A stretch of 35,441 nt of DNA from Anaerolineae bacterium (GTDB lineage: Bacteria; Chloroflexota; Anaerolineae; Aggregatilineales; Phototrophicaceae): positions 1 to 35,441 of the forward strand of contig JALOOG010000033.1 in the NCBI GenBank assembly GCA_025454525.1, written 5' to 3'. The notes beneath the pieces are model-generated. The model searched no databases. It was given only the letters and a program-made list of their open reading frames with translations, and was not told where the DNA came from. This document shows positions 1 through 4,855 of the stretch, piece by piece. Made by a program: the position numbers and the translations under genes. Within the stretch, counting starts at the first letter, position 1. Every line of letters starts with the position of its first letter.

Positions 1-492
1 CGGCGCGGGATCTGGTTCACCTTATTAGGTTTTCTCTTGGTGATCATCGCCTTCTTGATCAGCATTCAGGTGATCGCGGTGTTGTACGCGATCATCAATC
101 CCCCTTTGCCCCCCGTGTATACAGGCGCGCAACAATTAGAATATCGCTCACAGGCTTATGGGGTGGATGAATGGGTTTATGGCACGGCCGAAGATGCGTG
201 CCGAGTCTCACGTTTTTTTGCGAACAATGGCGGGAATTGCGCGTTTACACGCGATGTTTGTGATCGCGGGTTTATCGATCCGGCGGAAGTGTTACGGAGC
301 GAAAATGTCGCTCAATGTACCGGAATTGTGCAGTTTTCGATCTTTGCGATGCGTTGGCGTGTCAGTGTGGCCGGCGGTTATCGGGATCGGTTTGCGACCC
401 GTTTTGTCTTAACCCGTGAGGTTTTTTGGTCGGGTGAAGTCCCGCCTTCGATGCGTGATATTTTTGATGAGATCGATCGAACCTCACCTTAG
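1..492 (+). CDS. Hypothetical membrane-anchored protein, 5' end cut off
   Basis: The reading frame is open from base 1, so the start codon lies outside the window; an internal ATG at 37 is available but the hydrophobic stretch begins before it. The visible 163 residues begin with one strongly hydrophobic segment (roughly residues 5-33), followed by a soluble domain of about 125 residues. That domain contains five cysteines, including a C-x3-C pair and an aromatic-rich C-terminus, which would fit an extracytoplasmic fold with disulfides. I recognise no family. The gene ends at TAG and is followed by 60 bases before the next gene on the same strand. An 11-base direct repeat (aaagagacatc) occurs at 508-518 and 542-552 in that gap, the second copy directly before the next start codon. 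Confidence 0.6.
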   Translation, partial: RRGIWFTLLGFLLVIIAFLISIQVIAVLYAIINPPLPPVYTGAQQLEYRSQAYGVDEWVYGTAEDACRVSRFFANNGGNCAFTRDVCDRGFIDPAEVLRSENVAQCTGIVQFSIFAMRWRVSVAGGYRDRFATRFVLTREVFWSGEVPPSMRDIFDEIDRTSP

Positions 493-552
493 CCTGTGAT
501 CTTTGAAAAAGAGACATCTTGACGGTTCAATTTCTATTGGGAAAGAGACATC

Positions 553-1617
553 ATGACCGAATTGGATGTAGCGCGAGGGCGACTCCATAGCCAGCATATC
601 GCACAACCGACGTTTGATACACCGGAAGCCGTCGTGCGTTGGATGGGCGCAATGCAGGCACAAGATTATGGTCAGGCATTGTGGGCAATTGGTGTACGGA
701 TGCCGTCGGTCACGTTGTCCCAGATTGAAGCGGCGATTGCAGATGGCCGCCTGATTCGCACTTGGACGCAACGCGGAACTATTCATTTCGCGCCCCCTGA
801 AGATGCTCACTGGATGATCGATCTCACCGCCAAACGTATGATCGCCCGTGATGCCGGCCGTCTGAAACAGCTTGAACTGGATGCGGACACCTTGCTGCGC
901 GCCGAGAAAATCCTCTGTGTGGCTCTGGAAACGGGTCGCCCTGTCACTCGTAACGCCTTGATGAAACGGTTGGAATTGGAAGGCATCAGCACTAGCGGGC
1001 AGCGTGGTTATCATATCCTCTGGCATCTGGCGCAACACGGACTCATCTGCCTAGGGCCGTTGGACGGCAAACAACAGACTTTTGTGTTGTACGAAAAATG
1101 GGTTAAAAATCCGCGTCAGATCGATCGTAATGATGCTCTGGTCGAACTTGCACGACGCTATTTTACCAGTCATGCTCCTGCCACGGTGCAGGATTTTGTG
1201 TGGTGGACGGGTCTGACCATGACCGATGCAAAAGCCGCTTTGGAAGGTGCGAAACCGCACATGGTTTCGACCTTATATGATGGGAAAACCTACTGGCTAC
1301 CCGCCGATTTTTCGTTCACTTTGGAGTCGGACCTGCATCTGTTAGCGGGTTTTGATGAATACCTACTGGGTTACACGGATCGTAGCGCCGTATTGGATCC
1401 CGTTCACGCGCATAAGGTCGTTCCCGGTGGCAATGGTGTTTTCTTCCCGATGATCGTAGTGGGCGGGCAGATCGTCGGCACATGGAAACGCACGGTGAAA
1501 AAAGATCGAGTCAGCATCACGCACGATTTGTTCACCGCATTTGAGGCCTCAGAGGCGTTCGAGATCGCCGCACAACGCTATGGCGCATTTCTTGAATTGT
1601 CTGTGACAATTGAATAA
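553..1617 (+). CDS. Winged-helix DNA-binding protein, AlkZ-like (HTH_42 family)
   Basis: This 354-residue protein matches the AlkZ/YcaQ-like family of winged-helix proteins, some members of which are DNA glycosylases that excise alkylated or crosslinked bases. Family marks visible here are the N-terminal helix with the Gln-Ala-Gln of 'MQAQDYG' (residues 34-40), corresponding to the catalytic QxQ of AlkZ, and the 'RTWTQRGTIHF' segment near residues 70-80. The C-terminal third contains the usual 'LLAGFDEYLLGY' and 'FFPMIVVGGQIVGTWKR' stretches. Length is typical. The ATG at 553 is preceded by a weak GGAAAGAG ribosome site. It stands alone; no repair operon is visible. Glycosylase activity is inferred from the family and the QxQ residues; many relatives remain uncharacterised. 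Confidence 0.85.
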   Translation: MTELDVARGRLHSQHIAQPTFDTPEAVVRWMGAMQAQDYGQALWAIGVRMPSVTLSQIEAAIADGRLIRTWTQRGTIHFAPPEDAHWMIDLTAKRMIARDAGRLKQLELDADTLLRAEKILCVALETGRPVTRNALMKRLELEGISTSGQRGYHILWHLAQHGLICLGPLDGKQQTFVLYEKWVKNPRQIDRNDALVELARRYFTSHAPATVQDFVWWTGLTMTDAKAALEGAKPHMVSTLYDGKTYWLPADFSFTLESDLHLLAGFDEYLLGYTDRSAVLDPVHAHKVVPGGNGVFFPMIVVGGQIVGTWKRTVKKDRVSITHDLFTAFEASEAFEIAAQRYGAFLELSVTIE

Positions 1618-1687
1618 AAATTGGGGAGTTATTTAGAGGTGTTGCCCCCAAAGGATGCCCACATAGGGCAATTTTACAATCACCTGC

Positions 1688-1716
1688 TTGACAAGTCCCA
1701 AAAAACTGTTTATGCT
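1688..1716 (+). promoter_or_regulatory. Sigma70-type promoter of the sulfur operon leader
   Basis: TTGACA at 1688-1693 and TATGCT at 1711-1716 are separated by exactly 17 bases. The -35 box is a perfect consensus and the -10 matches 4 of 6. Transcription would begin near 1723, just before the left arm of the first leader RNA stem. This places the 5' end about 34 bases before the first leader peptide and about 390 bases before the rhodanese start codon. Confidence 0.75.
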
Positions 1717-1756
1717 TTTGCCATATCTAGGCATTTAACCTTTTGGAGCGTTTCCA

Positions 1757-1831
1757 GTGTCACCGTTTTCGACTCAAACCTGTTGTATGTGTTGTATGGG
1801 CATCCACTACCGCCGGGGTTTGCGTCGCTAG
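1757..1831 (+). CDS. Cys/Met-rich leader peptide (24 residues)
   Basis: A GTG-started frame preceded by GGAG (1745-1748) with an 8-base spacer encodes a 24-residue peptide. It begins MSPFSTQTCCMCCMG and ends in a basic tail with four arginines, then TAG at 1829. The core is an exact tandem repeat of TGTTGTATG (1781-1789 and 1790-1798), giving Cys-Cys-Met twice, with all four cysteines as TGT. It lies between the promoter at 1688 and a rho-independent terminator at 1863, upstream of sulfur-acquisition genes and tRNA-Cys. The expected role is to report Cys-tRNA (and possibly Met-tRNA) supply by ribosome stalling rather than to act as a stable protein. Poly-cysteine leader peptides acting as attenuators are known from mycobacteria. 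Confidence 0.78.
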   Translation: MSPFSTQTCCMCCMGIHYRRGLRR

Positions 1832-1862
1832 GGTTTGCCTAGTGTCAATCTGCTCACAATTT

Positions 1863-1887
1863 GCCCCGGCACCCGCCGGGGCTTTTT
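1863..1887 (+). terminator. Rho-independent terminator (attenuator stem)
   Basis: An all-GC stem pairs 1863-1870 with 1875-1882 around an ACCC tetraloop and is followed by TTTTT (1883-1887) and ATT. It lies 31 bases after the stop codon of the first leader peptide and 226 bases before the rhodanese start, so it would abort the transcript before the sulfur genes unless disrupted. Confidence 0.85.
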
Positions 1888-1909
1888 ATTTGACTTGTCA
1901 ACATCTGTC

Positions 1910-1949
1910 AATGCCTCGGTGGGGATCTCGCCGGGGCATTGTGGTTTTT
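1910..1949 (+). terminator. Second terminator-like hairpin in the sulfur leader
   Basis: AATGCCTCGG (1910-1919) pairs with CCGGGGCATT (1931-1940), ten pairs including one G-U, with an 11-base loop; the sequence then runs GTGG and TTTTT (1945-1949). Its right arm contains the same CGCCGGGG octamer (1929-1936) that occurs at 1811-1818 and 1874-1881. It may be a backup terminator or part of a second control step before the next tiny peptide. Confidence 0.6.
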
Positions 1950-1986
1950 AAGAGGGGTATCAATCTTTGCAAAGGAGATCCGACTT

Positions 1987-2010
1987 ATGGAAAGCTGTTG
2001 TTGTCGCTAA
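1987..2010 (+). CDS. Second poly-cysteine leader peptide, MESCCCR
   Basis: A seven-codon frame reads Met-Glu-Ser-Cys-Cys-Cys-Arg and stops at TAA (2008-2010). It is preceded by a strong ribosome site, AAAGGAGAT (1971-1979), with a 9-base gap to ATG. The three consecutive TGT codons directly before the end resemble cysteine attenuator peptides, in which stalling or slow termination alters expression of a downstream gene. It lies 103 bases upstream of the rhodanese start codon and after both hairpin terminators. It may therefore act on transcripts that escaped the first attenuator, or on translation. No clear terminator follows it, so the mode of action is unknown. Confidence 0.7.
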   Translation: MESCCCR

Positions 2011-2057
2011 AACTGAACTTGACTTGAACTGACGGGATTCATTTTGCCAATTTCACT

Positions 2058-2083
2058 TTAAACATACTGATTAAACATACTGA
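2058..2083 (+). repeat. Perfect 13-bp tandem repeat before the rhodanese gene
   Basis: TTAAACATACTGA occurs twice head to tail (2058-2070 and 2071-2083). It is followed by an inverted repeat GACC-N5-GGTC at 2082-2094. The pair ends 30 bases before the rhodanese start codon, so it could be an operator, an RNA-binding site or a chance duplication in the leader. Confidence 0.6.
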
Positions 2084-2113
2084 CCTATCTGGTCTATCAG
2101 GAGCATAATACAG

Positions 2114-3052
2114 ATGAACGTTCGTTGGTTAGCCCCCCTAGTCGTTTTATTGATCGGACTTCTTGCCATTACAGGCATTTTCGCACAAGAGACAGCCCCG
2201 ACTGAAGAAGTCCTTGTGACCGCCGATTGGTTAGAACAAAACCTTGAAAACCCCCAAGTCCGCGTGATCGAAGTGAGTGTGATCCCCGGCGTTTATGAGC
2301 GCGGTCATATCCCCGGTGCGCTCAATTTTGTCTGGCACACCGATTTTGTCGATACGCTACAACGTAACATCGTCTCGCAAGAACGTTTCCAAGAATTGAT
2401 CCGCGCTGCCGGAATCAACGATGATACCACCGTGATCTTGTATGGTGATAATAACAATTGGTTTGCCGCTTGGGGCGTGTGGATCTTCAATGTCTACGGG
2501 ATCACCGATGTGAAGTTATTAGACGGCGGCCGCGTGAAATGGGAAGCGGATGGCCGCCCACTTTCGACGAATGCCACAACCTATGAGCCGGGCAATGTCA
2601 CTTTGAGCGCGGCCAATGATGCGTTACGTGCTTTGTTGCCAGAAGTGTTAGCGGTCGTAGAAGGTGAAACCCCCGGCGTATTGGTCGATATTCGTGGCCC
2701 CGCTGAATACAACGGTGAGATCTTCGCTCCGGAAGGCGTACAGGAGTTATCGGTGCGGGCGGGTCATATCCCCGGCGCGGTCAATGTCCCTTGGGGACAG
2801 AATGTGCGTGAGGACGGTACGTTTAAATCGGTGGAAGAATTGCGCGAACTCTATGCTGGCTTAGGCGTTGACGGCACTACGCCGATCGTGACCTATTGCC
2901 GGATCGGTGAACGCGCCGCGTTAACTTGGTTTGTGTTACACAAGTTACTCGGTTATGACGTGGCGCTCTACGATGGCTCATGGACAGAATGGGGGAATAC
3001 AGTCGGTGTCCCGATTGTGAATCCCGCCGGCACGGTTTGGGGTGGACAATAA
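2114..3052 (+). CDS. Exported rhodanese-family sulfurtransferase (two domains)
   Basis: The 312-residue protein starts with a signal peptide (basic start, hydrophobic residues 6-22, likely cleavage after AQ near residue 25), so it should act outside the cytoplasmic membrane. Two rhodanese domains follow. The N-terminal one (about 35-150) has lost its catalytic cysteine (sequence VILYGDNNNW). The C-terminal one (about 175-305) keeps it as Cys262 in the loop YCRIGERA. This inactive-plus-active arrangement is typical of thiosulfate and 3-mercaptopyruvate sulfurtransferases, which move sulfane sulfur to an acceptor. AGGAG at 2099-2103 serves the ATG. Only 3 bases separate it from the transporter gene downstream, so the two are cotranscribed. 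The likely job is processing thiosulfate or related sulfur compounds before or during uptake; the substrate is not determined by sequence. Confidence 0.9.
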   Translation: MNVRWLAPLVVLLIGLLAITGIFAQETAPTEEVLVTADWLEQNLENPQVRVIEVSVIPGVYERGHIPGALNFVWHTDFVDTLQRNIVSQERFQELIRAAGINDDTTVILYGDNNNWFAAWGVWIFNVYGITDVKLLDGGRVKWEADGRPLSTNATTYEPGNVTLSAANDALRALLPEVLAVVEGETPGVLVDIRGPAEYNGEIFAPEGVQELSVRAGHIPGAVNVPWGQNVREDGTFKSVEELRELYAGLGVDGTTPIVTYCRIGERAALTWFVLHKLLGYDVALYDGSWTEWGNTVGVPIVNPAGTVWGGQ

Positions 3053-3055
3053 CCG

Positions 3056-4270
3056 ATGTCTGAAATCATGGTTGGGGGGGACTCGCATCGCGGGTCTACC
3101 CCCCGCTTCGGAACGCAAGCGATTTTACCCGCGTTAGGCTTTGCGGTCTTGATCGGCCTGATTTTAGGCGCGTATCGTCTCCATGCGGATCAAGGCGCAT
3201 CTGCATCACTTTCTCTATTGTTAGGGGGAGCGTTGGGGGTGGTCTTTCAGCGGGGGCGCTTTTGTTTTTTCTGCATTTTGCGCGATTTTATCGAACACCG
3301 GAATAGCACCGGCCTATTCGCCATTTTAGCGGCCTTGGCTGTGGGAGGTGTGGGTTACGCGATCGTATTTGGGGCGTTTTTGCCGAATACCACCACCGGA
3401 CGCTTAGCCCCTGATGCTCATATTGGGCCGGTGAGTTGGGTTTTATTTGCCGCGGGAATTGCGTTCGGGATCGGCATGGCCTTGTCCGGTGCGTGCATTA
3501 GCGGTCATCTCTATCGCTTGGGTGAAGGTTATAGCCGCGCTCCGTTTGCCTTGTTCGGATCGTTGATCGGTTTTGGCTTGGGTTTTATGACCTGGCAAAG
3601 TGTCTATGTCAGCACGATCAATCAAGCGCCGATCGTGTGGTTGCCGTCCACGCTGGGTTATGGGGGTGCGTTGGCCTTACATCTCGCGGTTTTGAGCGGG
3701 ATCGCGCTGTTTTTGTTGCGGGATCTTCCGGTGTCACCTGCGCGCCCAGAAGGGCGGATCACCTTCACCGGACTTTGGGATCGCTTGATTCATCAGCGAT
3801 GGAATCCGTTGGTGACCGGGGCGTTAGTCGGCGGGATCGGTACGATCGCTTATTTTCGTGTTGAGCCGTTGGGTGTCACCTCACAATTAGGCAGTGTGGC
3901 GCGTACCGTGTTAAATGACGCGGGTTTATTGGCCGATCGGTTAAATGGCCTAGACGGATTCGCCGGATGTGCGACGCAAGTCGTTAAAACGATCACCGAA
4001 AACGGATGGTTGATCGGCGGCATTGTGATCGGATCGTTGGCTGTGGTGTTATTGGCCAAGCGGTTTCGTTGGTCTGCTTTGACCTTCAAAGGTGCGATCA
4101 CGGCATGGATCGGCGGGATCTTGATGGGATGGGGCGCGATGTTAGCGTTAGGTTGCACCGTTGGCACATTACTTTCGGGAATTTCGGCTTTTGCCTTATC
4201 AGGGTGGGTATTTGCCGCCGCAGTATTGATCGGCGTTTGGTTGGGGATCAAGCTGAAACTTGTCCAATAA
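3056..4270 (+). CDS. TsuA/YeeE-type thiosulfate (sulfur compound) transporter
   Basis: This 404-residue, highly hydrophobic protein belongs to the YeeE/YedE family, whose characterised member TsuA imports thiosulfate through a relay of conserved cysteines. The family cysteines are visible at 70 and 73 (GRFCFFC), 147 (LSGACISGH), 305 (FAGCATQ) and 367 (LALGCTVGTLLSG). The two halves each carry a G-x-C signature, as expected for the duplicated fold. Length is slightly above the usual 330-380 because of a hydrophilic N-terminal extension with a run of glycines. It follows the rhodanese gene by 3 bases, and a tRNA-Cys gene begins 6 bases after its stop codon. The transporter and sulfurtransferase together point to uptake of thiosulfate as a sulfur source for cysteine synthesis. 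Confidence 0.9.
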   Translation: MSEIMVGGDSHRGSTPRFGTQAILPALGFAVLIGLILGAYRLHADQGASASLSLLLGGALGVVFQRGRFCFFCILRDFIEHRNSTGLFAILAALAVGGVGYAIVFGAFLPNTTTGRLAPDAHIGPVSWVLFAAGIAFGIGMALSGACISGHLYRLGEGYSRAPFALFGSLIGFGLGFMTWQSVYVSTINQAPIVWLPSTLGYGGALALHLAVLSGIALFLLRDLPVSPARPEGRITFTGLWDRLIHQRWNPLVTGALVGGIGTIAYFRVEPLGVTSQLGSVARTVLNDAGLLADRLNGLDGFAGCATQVVKTITENGWLIGGIVIGSLAVVLLAKRFRWSALTFKGAITAWIGGILMGWGAMLALGCTVGTLLSGISAFALSGWVFAAAVLIGVWLGIKLKLVQ

Positions 4271-4276
4271 ATTGTG

Positions 4277-4349
4277 GGTGGTGTGGCGAAATGGTCAACG
4301 CGGCGGTCTGCAAAATCGCTATTCGTGGGTTCGATTCCCACCGCCACCT
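4277..4349 (+). tRNA. tRNA-Cys (anticodon GCA), first copy
   Basis: A full cloverleaf is readable. The acceptor pairs GGTGGTG (4277-4283) with CGCCACC (4342-4348), including one G-U. The D-arm is GCG/CGC with a 10-base loop containing GG. The anticodon stem is GCGGT/ATCGC around loop CTGCAAA, giving anticodon GCA. There is a 5-base variable loop and a T-arm GTGGG/CCCAC with TTCGATT. The discriminator base is T (4349), the known identity element for cysteinyl-tRNA synthetase. CCA is not encoded. It begins 6 bases after the transporter stop codon, with no promoter of its own visible, and is followed by a run of six T. It therefore appears to be the last gene of the sulfur operon. Confidence 0.93.
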
Positions 4350-4452
4350 TTTTTATAGATCAATCACGGAAAAATCGTAACAAATGGCCCGTTTTTTTCG
4401 ATCATTTGTGCTATCATTCATCCAATACAACCAAGATGATGAGGGGCGATCT

Positions 4453-4518
4453 ATGATCGAATGGATAGGACGGGATTTTTTAAGCGCGACTGTGAGAACC
4501 TTAAGATCAAGCTTATGA
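4453..4518 (+). CDS. Possible 21-residue upstream peptide in the ileS leader
   Basis: An ATG frame with GAGGGG at 4441-4446 and a 6-base spacer encodes 21 residues beginning MIEWIGRDFLSATVR, ending at TGA. It contains two isoleucines (ATC and the rarer ATA) close to the start. It falls just downstream of the candidate extended -10 promoter. It may be a leader peptide or a chance frame; there is no independent support. Confidence 0.3.
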   Translation: MIEWIGRDFLSATVRTLRSSL

Positions 4519-4722
4519 TGCGGCCGCTAAAAAAATATTTTTCCTTTCACCGCCGCCTGCCGCCGTTTGGAGCGGTTGCCCTGCTCCGATCTCAATAGGG
4601 TAGTTGAGGTGTGGGTCCTCCATTAAGATCATCGTTTCCTTTCGCTTTCTCACTACCAGATTTTGTAAATCTGGGTCATAATTTAGAGATCATCCAAAAC
4701 CAATACTTGAGGAGGTGTCACC

Positions 4723-4779
4723 GTGCCAGTGAGAGGGTTATGGCTCACAGCGCGGGTCATTTGGCATTTGATACAGTAG
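4723..4779 (+). CDS. Leader peptide of ileS, 18 residues
   Basis: A GTG start follows a near-perfect ribosome site (GAGGAGGTG at 4709-4717, AGGAGG ending 7 bases before GTG). The product is MPVRGLWLTARVIWHLIQ, then TAG. The two isoleucine codons are ATT and ATA, both in the last third. A hairpin (4724-4766) lies inside the frame, so translation would melt it. The stop codon is 76 bases before the ileS start. The strong ribosome site on such a short frame suggests a regulatory uORF sensing Ile-tRNA, but no terminator or clear alternative structure completes the scheme. Confidence 0.55.
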   Translation: MPVRGLWLTARVIWHLIQ

Positions 4780-4855
4780 GCGCTAATCGATTTTCGTCCG
4801 ATTTGTGTGATTCGCCCTTGTATCAGATGACTCATTATCTCGTGTGGAGACAATA

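Larger units (their letters stand above)
1727..1887 (+). promoter_or_regulatory. Cysteine-responsive transcription attenuator (leader RNA)
   Basis: The leader can form alternative structures. Stem S1 pairs 1727-1733 with 1836-1842 and 1737-1740 with 1832-1835. Stem S2 pairs 1771-1780 with 1817-1826 (nine pairs, one mismatch). The terminator stem is 1863-1870 with 1875-1882. GCCGGGG at 1812-1818 is also perfectly complementary to CCCCGGC at 1864-1870, which would form an antiterminator excluding the terminator. The Cys codons of the leader peptide (1781-1786 and 1790-1795) lie immediately 3' of the left arm of S2. A ribosome stalled there would cover that arm and free 1812-1818 for antitermination. 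A ribosome reaching the stop codon (1829-1831) would cover 1812-1818 and allow termination. The geometry matches classical amino-acid attenuators; the cysteine signal and mechanism are inferred. Confidence 0.75.
4409..4855 (+). promoter_or_regulatory. Long structured leader of ileS with candidate extended -10 promoter
   Basis: The 506 bases between tRNA-Cys and ileS hold no ordinary gene. An extended -10 (TGC followed by TATCAT, 4409-4417) without a good -35 is the best promoter candidate. Downstream lie hairpins at 4569-4587 (GGAGC/GCTCC), 4591-4608 (CTCAA/TTGAG), 4656-4674 (eight pairs, 3-base loop) and 4724-4766 (TGCCA...TGGCA enclosing GTGAG/CTCAC). CCTCC at 4617-4621 can pair either with GAGG at 4606-4609 or with the ribosome site GGAGG at 4711-4715 of a leader peptide. 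I see no T-box signature and no terminator with a T-run, so control, if any, is more likely translational. Confidence 0.45.

Noticed and set aside
508-552. Repeated aaagagacatc before the AlkZ-like gene as a regulatory site.
   Set aside because: Only 11 bases, two copies 34 bases apart, with no other support; it could be a chance or minor duplication.
1723-1887. The 165-base transcript with pairing ends looked like a 6S-type or other stand-alone RNA.
   Set aside because: It contains a leader peptide with a ribosome site and Cys codons ahead of sulfur genes, and an antiterminator pairing, which fits attenuation better; the internal loop is also too asymmetric for 6S RNA.
1621-2027. Longer open frames (for example 1621-1842 and 1743-2027) in the sulfur leader.
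   Set aside because: They lack ribosome sites, run through the terminator stem and have no recognisable protein character; the short Cys-rich frames with good ribosome sites explain the region better.
4509-4527. HindIII (AAGCTT) and NotI (GCGGCCGC) sites close together, suggesting a cloning vector scar.
   Set aside because: The flanking sequence is continuous with the surrounding base composition and GATC-rich style, and no other polylinker sites or vector genes are seen.
4409-4855. T-box riboswitch before ileS.
   Set aside because: No recognisable T-box bulge sequence (AGGGTGGNACCGCG) or specifier loop could be found; left as a structured leader.
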